Shown: positions 1 to 6,729, counted from the first letter of the stretch. The stretch is DNA of 10,698 nt from Anaerolineae bacterium (GCA_014379235.1 JACMMD010000752.1:1-10698); one strand, 5' to 3'. Program-made: numbers and translations. The notes: generated from the letters alone by a model not told the origin.

Positions 1-37
1 CGTATAAAGTGCCGCCCACCGGAAGGATGATTATACG
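1..37. repeat. 7-bp inverted repeat downstream of the EcsC/TerB gene
   Basis: CGTATAA at 1-7 is the exact reverse complement of TTATACG at 31-37, separated by 23 bases. It lies just beyond the stop codon of the EcsC/TerB gene, so it could be the start of a terminator or another downstream structure. The window ends here, so any following T-run on the minus strand cannot be seen. The middle contains a GC-rich CCG/CGG pairing that could extend the fold. Confidence 0.3.
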
Positions 38-55
38 GTTTTCAGTAGCCTTGCG

Positions 56-1117
56 TCAAACCACCAAAACGTCCACAAGATCACTTTCTGGTATTCCCAT
101 CAACTTAGAGGCATTCTTGATAAAAGTTATTTCAGCAGGATGTAACTCTCCGTCACATTTAGCGAGAGCGATTAAATCAACAAGTAATCCTGTGGCTTCA
201 TCTGGCTCACCAGAGAGTAGTGTCAAGTCGAAAAGTGCTTCTGTTTCGCTATCTATAAGCGCGATTAACTCAATCTTCGATTTGGAATCTAGCTTTGCTT
301 GTTCAACCAATGTTTCAATATGAGTACGTTCTGTTACATTGAGTATGCCATCGGCTCTCATTAAGCTAATAAGCGCCGTGATCTTCAAGATACGATAATC
401 TGATACTCGCTCGATAAATTGTAATTCAGTTTGAGATACCGCTTGCTCCTCTGCAAGTACAGCAAGGATATCTGCATCGTCGCTATCAAGCTCAACAATT
501 TCAATCGGCTTTTCTAGAATCTGCAAAGCCTTTTTCCCTATTTGGCGAGTTGAATAGTAAGACCATATGGCCATCGCAGCCGCGCCAACTATCGGCAGCC
601 ATTTGCTTACCATCGACTTCAATACTTGCTGAGTGACTTTGCCACCCAAAATTGCAACGATACGCTGAAACACACGAAGAGACGTTCTCCGCACTAAAAA
701 TTTTCCACTATGAATTGTCAAAAGTCCGCCGACACTCGTTCCCAAAGCCGACAGAAAAATGCCTGCTAACAACTCTTTATTGAGAACTTCACTTTGGCCG
801 TGGGCCACACCGATGTCATAAATCATTGCTAGTTGATTACGGATGATAATCGCAATTTCAGGAACAGCCGCAGCCATTCCCCAAGGCCCGGGAATAAGAC
901 TAATGCCACCCGTAATCGCCATATTCATATTTGAATAGGATTTGATGATGAATGGCACAGCAGATGGGGTTGGTACTTTGCTAGGATTTTCGCGGTAATG
1001 TTTACTTCGCTCTGAAATAACCGAGTCAAACCCTTCTACAATCTTCTGTGCCAGTTCGGCTTGTAACTTTTCAGGCAAACTATCATCTCGAGATTCATGT
1101 GTTAGATCAGCGTTCAT
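56..1117 (-). CDS. EcsC-like membrane protein with C-terminal TerB-like domain
   Basis: This 353-residue protein has two recognisable parts. Residues about 50-200 resemble EcsC-family proteins: hydrophobic stretches at about 66-98, 116-134 and 168-188, and a GPWG...PE motif near residues 77-87. Residues about 243-345 resemble the TerB/TerB-like helical domain, with two repeated acidic motifs, RADG (254-257) and KCDG (320-323), each followed by a short gap and a Glu. TerB-like domains are known from tellurite-resistance and stress-response systems and are thought to act at the membrane inner face and bind metal. The exact substrate is unknown and I assign none. The start ATG has a weak upstream AAAGG about 8 bases away; no in-frame alternative looks better. 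The preceding gene ends 35 bases upstream, so it may be the last gene of that operon. Two sampled 60-base lines are 37-38% GC by hand count, against 58% for a line in the NYN gene, which suggests different ancestry. Confidence 0.75.
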   Translation of the reverse strand: MNADLTHESRDDSLPEKLQAELAQKIVEGFDSVISERSKHYRENPSKVPTPSAVPFIIKSYSNMNMAITGGISLIPGPWGMAAAVPEIAIIIRNQLAMIYDIGVAHGQSEVLNKELLAGIFLSALGTSVGGLLTIHSGKFLVRRTSLRVFQRIVAILGGKVTQQVLKSMVSKWLPIVGAAAMAIWSYYSTRQIGKKALQILEKPIEIVELDSDDADILAVLAEEQAVSQTELQFIERVSDYRILKITALISLMRADGILNVTERTHIETLVEQAKLDSKSKIELIALIDSETEALFDLTLLSGEPDEATGLLVDLIALAKCDGELHPAEITFIKNASKLMGIPESDLVDVLVV

Positions 1118-1152
1118 GACAATTTGCCTTTCAAATGGTACAGAACCTATGA

Positions 1153-2004
1153 TTACTCGTCCGGCGCTTCGGCGCTGTTGACATCGACATTCACGAACGT
1201 CACCGATAGGCCCTCAAGCAGCGACAGCGCCGGATTCAGCAGCACAGGCAAACTCCACGCTTGAGCAGTCTCGCGGCTGAACTTGCCGACCTTGTTCACG
1301 TCCTTGATCTGACCGTTCATCACGGCGGGCTGCATAAAGGCTACGGCCTGTGGCAAACTGCTGAACGCCAGCAGCGCCGTGCCCGATGGGGTTTCCAACG
1401 CCGCCGCTTGCCACGTCACAGCCTCGCCCGCCTCAAGCGACCACACGGGCTTATTCGGCGTTTGACGGATCAGCAGATGAGCGTAGCGCCCTTTGAAGTT
1501 CGTCAAATCGGCAAACGTTAGATCATCGCTTTGACCATCACGGGCCGCCACCTGCCGCACACGCTCCAGCGTATCGTCGGTGGTGTGAGGCTTTTCGCCG
1601 CGCATCAACACACCCACTGGCAGCGGGCATTCCGCCGCCGTCTCGACCAGAATGCGCGTATAGCCCGCGCCTTCCAACGTTGTGACGTGACTGTCATTGG
1701 GGTCTTGGTCGGGGTCAACCACGATCAAGCGTCCGCCGGGACGCAGCACGATCATCGCCGCGTTCAGGAAATCGTCGTTGACGGAGTTGGTATAAGCCAC
1801 CACTGCATCAACGCTGTCAGCTTCCAACTGCCATTGGTCAGCCTGTTCGGGCGCAGTCACAACGTCGAGGTCTTGGCGAAAACCCGTCAACACCTCGCTT
1901 GTCTCGCCGCGTACATCCAGCAGTCGCAAACTCGCGGCGCTCGGCGGTAGGTGTTTAGCCATTGCCTCGATCAATATCCGCTTCAAGCGTGGTAGCTCTG
2001 CCAT
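1153..2004 (-). CDS. Methyltransferase-like protein with unrecognised C-terminal domain
   Basis: This 283-residue protein has an N-terminal half resembling a class I SAM-dependent methyltransferase fold. A strand-like LRLLDV at 26-31 sits where motif I is expected, an acidic strand LDVVTAPE at 46-53, DSVDAVVAY at 63-71 and LRPGGRLIVVDP at 87-98. The last is typical of the post-motif III loop of type 11/12 methyltransferases. Motif I lacks the usual GxGxG glycines (it reads DVRGETS), so SAM binding may be weak or lost. The C-terminal half, about 160-283, has the pattern of a small alpha/beta domain: LLAFSSLPQAVAF at 211-223 and LPVLLNPALSLLEG at 252-265. This loosely recalls SseB-type domains but is not a firm match. 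The ATG lies 6 bases after the stop of the 62-aa gene, and its likely ribosome site (AGGGGA) is very close to it, as expected for translational coupling. No substrate is assigned. Confidence 0.7.
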   Translation of the reverse strand: MAELPRLKRILIEAMAKHLPPSAASLRLLDVRGETSEVLTGFRQDLDVVTAPEQADQWQLEADSVDAVVAYTNSVNDDFLNAAMIVLRPGGRLIVVDPDQDPNDSHVTTLEGAGYTRILVETAAECPLPVGVLMRGEKPHTTDDTLERVRQVAARDGQSDDLTFADLTNFKGRYAHLLIRQTPNKPVWSLEAGEAVTWQAAALETPSGTALLAFSSLPQAVAFMQPAVMNGQIKDVNKVGKFSRETAQAWSLPVLLNPALSLLEGLSVTFVNVDVNSAEAPDE

Positions 2005-2010
2005 CGTCCC

Positions 2011-2199
2011 CTACTCTTTGCCGCCCTTACGCGCAGCCTGAATCAAACCCACCATTTCGTCCCATTCTTCGCGGAACAGATGCAGCGTCACCGAACCGAG
2101 TTCGACGTGAAAAACCATCTCGCCATCCGGTTCGTCGGATGTCCACACCACGTAATTCTCAGACTGTGCCAGCGTGTTCATTGGGATATCGTCAGCCAT
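2011..2199 (-). CDS. Small acidic protein of unknown function (62 aa)
   Basis: The family was not recognised. The 62-residue product is acidic overall, without signal peptide or membrane segment. It appears to be an alternation of beta strands (YVVWTSDE, GEMVFHVELGSVTLHLF) followed by a helix (REEWDEMVGLIQAARKG). The start is well supported: an AAGGAG Shine-Dalgarno lies about 7 bases upstream of the ATG. The stop is only 6 bases from the start of the methyltransferase-like gene, on the same strand, so the two are almost certainly co-transcribed and perhaps functionally linked. The strand-strand-helix layout would suit a small binding partner or dimer-forming protein, but that is inference only. 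Confidence 0.75.
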   Translation of the reverse strand: MADDIPMNTLAQSENYVVWTSDEPDGEMVFHVELGSVTLHLFREEWDEMVGLIQAARKGGKE

Positions 2200-2213
2200 T
2201 TTTCGCTCCTTTT

Positions 2214-2274
2214 TTAGCAGTCAGTTATCAGCATTTCAGCAGTCAGCAACTAGGGTCTAGCTTCTAGGCCCTAG
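2214..2274. repeat. Degenerate 7-base tandem repeat array
   Basis: On the plus strand CTAG begins at 2250, 2257, 2264 and 2271. TCAG begins at 2221, 2228, 2236 and 2243, and TTAG at 2214. Successive units are 7 bases apart except one step of 8. The four CTAG units also build a hairpin with 11-bp arms (2250-2260 with 2264-2274, one G-T pair). Two more TCAG units 7 apart (2315, 2322) lie beside the stop codon of the upstream gene. This resembles the short heptanucleotide repeats known between genes in filamentous cyanobacteria. It lies in the spacer between the AI-2E gene and the 62-aa gene. Confidence 0.7.
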
Positions 2275-2277
2275 CTC

Positions 2278-2283
2278 ATTGTA
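2278..2283 (-). promoter_or_regulatory. Possible -10 box for the 62-aa/methyltransferase operon
   Basis: TACAAT on the minus strand matches five of six positions of the TATAAT consensus. It lies about 80 bases before the 62-aa start, with the heptad array in the resulting leader. No convincing -35 is present at 16-18 bases upstream, so this is a weak candidate. Confidence 0.22.
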
Positions 2284-2327
2284 CTCCGTACCATACACGC
2301 AGAACTTGTCTTTCTCAGAACTCAGCA

Positions 2328-3653
2328 CTATGCTTCCGCCTCGGTGTTTGTCTGCGAACGCGCCCGCGTCCGTTGCTTGATCGCAGCTTGCACACGCCGC
2401 AGCATTCGTGTCACGATGCCCGGTTGAGCCGGAAGATTATCAACTCTCGGCGGCGGGAATGGATCTCGATCAGTGAGTTTACCGTATATGTAGGTCAACA
2501 GTACACGGCCACTCGCAACCAGTGGCGCAGACAAAATCACGCCAAGCGCTCCGGCCAAACTCGCACCGGCGATAACCGCCACAATCACCACAAACGGATG
2601 CAGGTTTAGATTATCGCCCATCACACGCGGCACAAGGATCACGGCCTCAACATTTTGCAGCAGCGTCCACACGACCACCACTGCCAGCGCGAACGATACG
2701 CCTTCCAGAAACGGAAATGTGCTCGACTGCGAAAAGAGCGCTAATAATGCAGCGGGCAGCAGCGCCAACGCCGGCCCGAGATTAGGCACAAACTCCAAAA
2801 AGCCCGACAGCAGCCCAAGCACAGGCGCGTTCGGTACGCCCATGATCGCCGCCGCGAGGAATACCGCTGTGCCCATCACCACGCACAAAATAAGCTGGCC
2901 GCGTAGATAAGCGTTCCACACCTGCGCCAGTTCGGAGAGCAAACGGCGCACGTCACCCTGATAATGGTCGGGCGCGATACTTACAATCTTGCCTGCAAAG
3001 GTTGGGCCGTCCTTCATCAGGTAGAACATCATCGTCAGCAAGAAGATCGCGTTGATGATGATATTGAACGCCCCGCCTAAAAAGCCGAATGCACGTCCGC
3101 TCATCGAACCGACGAACGAGCGCGACACATCGAACAAATTCACATTCGAGAGCTGCAACACCGAACCGAGATCGTCCGTCCCGGTGAGGATGGCGATCTG
3201 TTCGAGCGGGATAAGCGGCTGACCGTCGATCAAGACTGGCTCGTTATTGAATAGGAACGGCTCACTCAGTGACCGTTCGACATCGCGTTCGAGATTTTCC
3301 AGAAGGCGGGGTATCGCATCCGCGAACTGCCCGAACTGCTGTGCGAACACGGGCAGTATCAGAATAATGGCCAGCGCGAACAGGATGATGACGAGGATAA
3401 ACGTCAACAGCGTCGCCAGCCCCCTGCTCGGCTTATTGGCAAACGGGCCAAACGTTAGCACCCGTGTCTCGAAGAACGTGACGAGCGGGCTTAACAGATA
3501 CGCCAGCAGCATCGAGATAACCACAATCGGCAAAATATCGGCCAACTGCCACACCGCCAGCGTCAACAGCACAAAGCCGATAATCGCTACCGTGCGTTTG
3601 GTGCGCGGTGTCCATGCTGGCGAATTGATCGTCGGTGGAACTGCATTGCCCAC
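2328..3653 (-). CDS. AI-2E family transporter (PerM/TqsA-like permease)
   Basis: This 441-residue integral membrane protein belongs to the AI-2E transporter family (PF01594-type). Hydrophobic segments are seen at about 21-38, 40-60, 80-104, 192-213, 253-272, 276-308, 318-340 and 352-382. A long soluble loop at about 105-190 follows the first three, as usual in the family. Family signatures are LRGQL (250-254), FVPNLGP (288-294) and the GDNLNLHP...GALGVILSAPL stretch (346-378). The C-terminal 50 residues are basic and proline-rich and probably cytoplasmic. Members include the E. coli autoinducer-2 exporter TqsA and proteins with Na+/H+ antiport activity, so the substrate here is not known. The start is GTG, supported by AAGGTGG about 6 bases upstream; the next candidate start (Met48) would remove the first membrane segments. 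It follows the pnp terminator and probably has its own promoter. Confidence 0.92.
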   Translation of the reverse strand: MGNAVPPTINSPAWTPRTKRTVAIIGFVLLTLAVWQLADILPIVVISMLLAYLLSPLVTFFETRVLTFGPFANKPSRGLATLLTFILVIILFALAIILILPVFAQQFGQFADAIPRLLENLERDVERSLSEPFLFNNEPVLIDGQPLIPLEQIAILTGTDDLGSVLQLSNVNLFDVSRSFVGSMSGRAFGFLGGAFNIIINAIFLLTMMFYLMKDGPTFAGKIVSIAPDHYQGDVRRLLSELAQVWNAYLRGQLILCVVMGTAVFLAAAIMGVPNAPVLGLLSGFLEFVPNLGPALALLPAALLALFSQSSTFPFLEGVSFALAVVVVWTLLQNVEAVILVPRVMGDNLNLHPFVVIVAVIAGASLAGALGVILSAPLVASGRVLLTYIYGKLTDRDPFPPPRVDNLPAQPGIVTRMLRRVQAAIKQRTRARSQTNTEAEA

Positions 3654-3702
3654 GTTTAGCCACCTTCTCGCAGTGATTAGACTGCCTATGTCAACGTCAC
3701 AT

Positions 3703-3708
3703 ACTATA
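3703..3708 (-). promoter_or_regulatory. Possible -10 box for the AI-2E transporter gene
   Basis: TATAGT on the minus strand lies about 50 bases before the GTG start, in the gap after the pnp terminator where a new promoter would be expected. The matching -35 region is poor. A TTGACA hexamer nearby has no -10 at the right distance. Confidence 0.28.
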
Positions 3709-3745
3709 AACCCGATTGAGAGTATTGGTTGCTTTTTGCATGGAA

Positions 3746-3779
3746 TAAAAAGCGCGTCCCCATAAAGGCGAACGCGCTC
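3746..3779 (-). terminator. Intrinsic terminator of pnp
   Basis: AGCGCGT (3751-3757) pairs exactly with ACGCGCT (3772-3778). More pairs can be added inside, including a T-G wobble and one mismatch. On the minus strand the stem is followed directly by TTTTTATT. It lies about 22 bases after the pnp stop codon and has the full form of a Rho-independent terminator. Confidence 0.9.
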
Positions 3780-3800
3780 TGAATATTTGTACGTGAGGTT

Positions 3801-6119
3801 TTAGCGACGCGGGCCGCCGCCACCACCGCCGCCACCGCCGCGACGATCACCACCGCCGCCACCGCCGCCACGACGATCACCACCGCCACGATTACCACCG
3901 CCGCCGCTCGGACGACGATCACGGCTGCGGGCTTCTTCCGCGGTCCAGCCTTCAAGCACAGCCTGACGGCTTAGGCGCACTTTGCCGCCATCGTCCACGT
4001 CTGTAACCATGACCATCAACTCGTCACCGACCTGCACTTCATCCTCGACGGACGTCACGCGGTAATCGGCCAACTGCGAGATGTGAACCAAACCTTCTCG
4101 GCTTGGCAGAAACTCGACAAATGCGCCATACGGCTCGACACGGGTCACACGCCCGGTATATACGCGCCCGATTTCGGCATCTTCCACCAGCGCCCGGATT
4201 TCGTCCACTGCCATTGCCGTAGACGGGCCGCTGTCGCCAGCGACAAATACCGTGCCGTCTTCTTCGATGTCGATCTTGACGCCGTTGCGTTCCTGAATAC
4301 CACGAATGACCTTGCCGCCGGGCCCGATCACCGCGCCAATCTTTTCGGGGTCGATGTGGATGGTGGTAATGCGCGGAGCATAGTCGCTGAGTTCAGCGCG
4401 TGGCTCTGCGATAGCCGCGTGCATCACTTCGAGAATTTTCAGACGAGCATCCAACGCCTGCGCCAATGCCTGACGCATGATGTCATCCGACACGCCGCTG
4501 ATCTTGATGTCCATTTGCAGCGCGGTGATGCCCTTGGTCGTCCCGGCGACCTTGAAGTCCATGTCACCCAGATGATCTTCCATGCCCTGAATATCGGTCA
4601 AGACAGCGACCTTATCGCCTTCCTTGATGAGACCCATGGCAATACCAGCTACAGGGCGCGTGATCGGCACACCCGCATCCATCAGCGCCAATGTGCTGCC
4701 GCATACGCTGGCCATCGACGTGCTGCCGTTTGAACTCAGCACTTCGCTGACAAGGCGAACGGTGTATGGAAATTCGTCTTCCGGTGGGATCATGCTGCGG
4801 AGCGCGGTTTCAGCCAGCGCGCCGTGACCAATCTCGCGGCGTTTGGGGCCGCGCAGAGGATACGTTTCGCCCGTGCTGTACGGCGGGAAGTTGTAATGAT
4901 GCAGATAGCGCTTCTCATCTTCGGCGCTGAGTCCGTCCAGCATCTGCGAGTCACGCGGCGTACCGAGCGTCGCAATCGTCATCACCTGTGTCTGACCGCG
5001 TGTGAACAAGCCTGAGCCGTGTACGCGGGGGATAAGGCTGACTTCCGCCGCTAGCGCACGAATAGTCACCGAGTCGCGGCCATCAGGACGAATACCGTCC
5101 TCGATAATGCGGCGGCGTACTTCGGCTTTCAGCACTTCCTCAAACGCATTTTTCACGTCTTTAGTGGTAGGGCTTACTTCCGTGAGAAGGTGGGTGGCAT
5201 CGTCGGGGTCAACTTCGTCAGTCGCCATTTTAGTAGCAAGCTCGCTTGGAACTTGCCCTGCGCTACGGGCTTCGTACTCGCCAAGGACGGCTAGTTCCAG
5301 CGCATCAAGCGCTTCTTTACGGGTCTCGCGCTCAGAGTGGTTAATGAGAATTTGGCGGATTTCATCACCGACACGATTCTTAATCTTGTTGAGCAAATTC
5401 TCGCTGAGGGCGAACGGCGTATAGGCCGACTTCGGCTTGCCTAGCTGCTGCTGCATCTGAATTTGTGCCGCGATGATGGGCTGGATCGACTCATGCGCCA
5501 GCTTCAACGCTTGCAGCATGGTTTCTTCATCAACTTCCACCGCGCCGCACTCGACCATGTTGATCGCATCCGCCGTACCGGACACGCGCAGGTCGAGGTC
5601 GCTGTTTTCCATTTGCGGGATAGTGGGGTTGACGACCAGTTGACCATCGATACGGCCAATTCGCACGCCGGCCACGGGGCCATTCCACGGAATGTCCGAA
5701 ATCATGATCGCGGCGCTGGCCGCAGCGATGCCCAGAATGTCGATATGATGTTCCTGATCGTGGCTAAATGACGTGAGAATAACCTGCACATCGTTCCGCA
5801 TATCGTCGGGGAACAAGGGACGCAGCGTCCGGTCAACCAGACGCGCACTCAAAATCGCGCCTTCGGAAGGCCGACCTTCGCGCCGGAAAAAGCTGCCGGG
5901 GATTTTACCCGCCGCGTACAGCTTCTCTTCGTAATCCACGCTCAACGGGAAAAAGTCGATGCCTTCACGCGGTTTCTTGCTCATAGTCGCGGTGGCGAAA
6001 ACCACCGTATCACCCAGAGTTACCGTTACCGCGCCGCCGGCCTGTTGGGCCAACTTGCCAGTTTCGATGACGAGTTCGGAGTCACCTAACTTGGCCGTAA
6101 ATCGTTGTGTTCCGTTCAT
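3801..6119 (-). CDS. pnp: Polyribonucleotide nucleotidyltransferase (PNPase)
   Basis: PNPase is the phosphorolytic 3'-5' exoribonuclease of the bacterial RNA-decay machinery; it releases nucleoside diphosphates and can also add 3' tails. All domains are present in its 772 residues: first RNase PH domain (about 10-145), helical linker (about 240-330), and second, catalytic RNase PH domain (about 340-560). The last contains FTRGQTQVM (372-380), SNGSTSMASVCG (463-474) and the active-site EDHLGDMD (514-521). Asp515 and Asp521 correspond to E. coli Asp486 and Asp492. A KH domain follows (about 582-640, GPGG loop at 599-602), then an S1 domain (about 650-720). The protein is longer than the E. coli enzyme (711) because of a tail at about 731-772 made of Gly, Arg and Asp. 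The ATG has AGGGAG 8 bases upstream. It follows rpsO in the order conserved across bacteria and is probably co-transcribed with it and autoregulated through the spacer. Confidence 0.98.
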   Translation of the reverse strand: MNGTQRFTAKLGDSELVIETGKLAQQAGGAVTVTLGDTVVFATATMSKKPREGIDFFPLSVDYEEKLYAAGKIPGSFFRREGRPSEGAILSARLVDRTLRPLFPDDMRNDVQVILTSFSHDQEHHIDILGIAAASAAIMISDIPWNGPVAGVRIGRIDGQLVVNPTIPQMENSDLDLRVSGTADAINMVECGAVEVDEETMLQALKLAHESIQPIIAAQIQMQQQLGKPKSAYTPFALSENLLNKIKNRVGDEIRQILINHSERETRKEALDALELAVLGEYEARSAGQVPSELATKMATDEVDPDDATHLLTEVSPTTKDVKNAFEEVLKAEVRRRIIEDGIRPDGRDSVTIRALAAEVSLIPRVHGSGLFTRGQTQVMTIATLGTPRDSQMLDGLSAEDEKRYLHHYNFPPYSTGETYPLRGPKRREIGHGALAETALRSMIPPEDEFPYTVRLVSEVLSSNGSTSMASVCGSTLALMDAGVPITRPVAGIAMGLIKEGDKVAVLTDIQGMEDHLGDMDFKVAGTTKGITALQMDIKISGVSDDIMRQALAQALDARLKILEVMHAAIAEPRAELSDYAPRITTIHIDPEKIGAVIGPGGKVIRGIQERNGVKIDIEEDGTVFVAGDSGPSTAMAVDEIRALVEDAEIGRVYTGRVTRVEPYGAFVEFLPSREGLVHISQLADYRVTSVEDEVQVGDELMVMVTDVDDGGKVRLSRQAVLEGWTAEEARSRDRRPSGGGGNRGGGDRRGGGGGGGDRRGGGGGGGGGPRR
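3806..3912. repeat. Imperfect repeats encoding the Gly/Arg tail of PNPase
   Basis: The 3' end of pnp is a low-complexity GCC/ACC-rich stretch. CGACGATCACCACCGCC occurs at 3841-3857 and again at 3871-3887, 30 bases apart, which equals a 10-residue DRR-plus-seven-Gly unit. Such tracts are prone to slippage, so tail length may vary between strains. Confidence 0.75.
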
Positions 6120-6126
6120 TTCTATT

Positions 6127-6238
6127 TCTCCCTATAAACCGGACGTGCCCGGAGCTAGGGACTGGAAAGTGCTGCCAAAACCTGAGCTTTAGCCTCACGT
6201 TCCAATTCCCACTCAACCGGGCACGTCTATCAACCCGG
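6127..6238 (-). promoter_or_regulatory. Structured pnp leader in the rpsO-pnp spacer
   Basis: GACGTGCCCGG (6142-6152) and CCGGGCACGTC (6217-6227) are perfect 11-bp inverted arms. The 64 bases between them can pair further on the minus strand: GGGA with TCCC, TGGAA with TTCCA, and TGAG with CTCA around a 7-base loop. The result would be one long, imperfect stem ending 9 bases before the AGGGAG ribosome site of pnp. The upstream CCCGG (6234-6238) can instead pair with the 6217-6221 arm, giving a competing small hairpin. In E. coli a long stem in this same spacer is cut by RNase III and then used by PNPase to repress its own translation. The position and form match, but RNase III cutting here is inference. 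Confidence 0.65.
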
Positions 6239-6281
6239 ACATCCCTTCTGGAATATCCGATACAAAAACCATCCGAATGTA

Positions 6282-6551
6282 TTAGCGGCGCAGTCCCAAT
6301 CGTTGAATCAATTCACGGTAGTTTTCAGGATTGGTTCTGCTCAGATACTTAAGGTGGCGACGCCGTTGACCGACCAACTTCAGCAGACCACGACGCGAAT
6401 GCTCATCGTGCTTGTGGATCTTCAGATGTTCTGTCAACTGCCGGATGCGATGTGTCAGGATGGACACCTGCACTTCGGGCGAACCAGTGTCGCCTTCGTG
6501 ACGGCCGTATTCCTGCATCAGTGTGTCTTTAGCTTCTTTAGAGATGCTCAT
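6282..6551 (-). CDS. rpsO: 30S ribosomal protein S15
   Basis: S15 is a primary binding protein of the 30S central domain and joins 16S rRNA at the helix 20/21/22 junction and helix 22. At 89 residues it has the normal family length. The RNA-contact residues known from the E. coli and Thermus proteins are in place: DTG (21-23), Gln28, Arg35, His42, Asp49, Ser52 and Tyr69. The basic HSRRGLLKLVGQRRRHLKYL segment (51-70) is intact. The ATG has AGAGGA 8 bases upstream. It has its own promoter and a leader of about 70 bases, and is followed after 162 bases by pnp. S15 represses its own mRNA in several bacteria, and the leader folding described separately is compatible with that. Confidence 0.98.
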   Translation of the reverse strand: MSISKEAKDTLMQEYGRHEGDTGSPEVQVSILTHRIRQLTEHLKIHKHDEHSRRGLLKLVGQRRRHLKYLSRTNPENYRELIQRLGLRR

Positions 6552-6604
6552 CTACCCATTCCTCTGATTTCTTGTATTGTCACCAAACGCGCTGAAGGGT
6601 GAGC
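6546..6604 (-). promoter_or_regulatory. rpsO leader with alternative pairings over the start codon
   Basis: In the minus-strand leader, TCACC (6602-6598) can pair with GGTGA (6584-6580) to make a 5-bp hairpin. The overlapping GCTCACCC (6604-6597) can instead pair in two blocks with GGGT (6557-6554) and GAGC (6549-6546), which includes the G of the ATG. The two folds exclude each other. S15 autoregulation in E. coli and other bacteria uses such leader structures, but their sequences differ between phyla, so this is a suggestion. Confidence 0.35.
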
Positions 6605-6627
6605 ACGTAGGTCGAATGAACTTGAAA

Positions 6628-6633
6628 ATTATA
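6628..6633 (-). promoter_or_regulatory. Extended -10 promoter of rpsO-pnp
   Basis: TATAAT on the minus strand is preceded by TGC, forming TGnTATAAT, the extended -10 pattern. This can make up for the poor -35 region (CTAGTA at 17 bases). Transcription would start near 6620, leaving a leader of about 70 bases before rpsO. Confidence 0.7.
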
Positions 6634-6699
6634 GCAGAAGCCTTGCGCCTTACTAGTGCCGATTAAAAGCGAACGTTTCTCCAGACGTGAACGGAGTCT

Positions 6700-6729
6700 T
6701 CTGGTCGGGGATTTCAATCTCCGACCAGA
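6700..6729. repeat. Strong hairpin between NYN gene and rpsO promoter (first)
   Basis: CTGGTCGG (6701-6708) and CCGACCAG (6721-6728) pair perfectly. The stem extends inward through a G-T, G-C, A-T and T-A pair to a TTCA loop, and outward by one T-A, for about 13 bp in all. No T-run follows on either strand, so it is not a standard intrinsic terminator. It may end or protect the NYN message. Confidence 0.75.

Noticed and set aside
1118..1140. Small 5-bp hairpin (ATTTG/CAAAT) with the AAAGG ribosome site in its loop, before the EcsC/TerB gene
   Set aside because: The stem is short and AT-only except one pair; such hairpins arise by chance, and it would present rather than hide the site.
3690..3696. 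TTGACA hexamer before the AI-2E gene as a -35 box
   Set aside because: No acceptable -10 sequence occurs 15-19 bases downstream on the minus strand.
3806..3912. Short regular repeats considered as a CRISPR-like array
   Set aside because: They are in-frame coding repeats of the PNPase tail, without distinct spacers.
3704..3955. Val/Ala-rich minus-strand frame overlapping the 3' end of pnp
   Set aside because: It is the shifted reading of the pnp glycine-tail repeats and runs through the pnp terminator.
4083..4733. 216-codon plus-strand frame opposite pnp
   Set aside because: It is antisense to well-conserved PNPase sequence, with no ribosome site or family resemblance.
6548..6559. Three-codon reading frame (Met-Gly-Arg-stop) overlapping the rpsO start
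   Set aside because: The ATG is directly next to the AGAGGA site, too close for initiation, while the rpsO ATG is at proper spacing.
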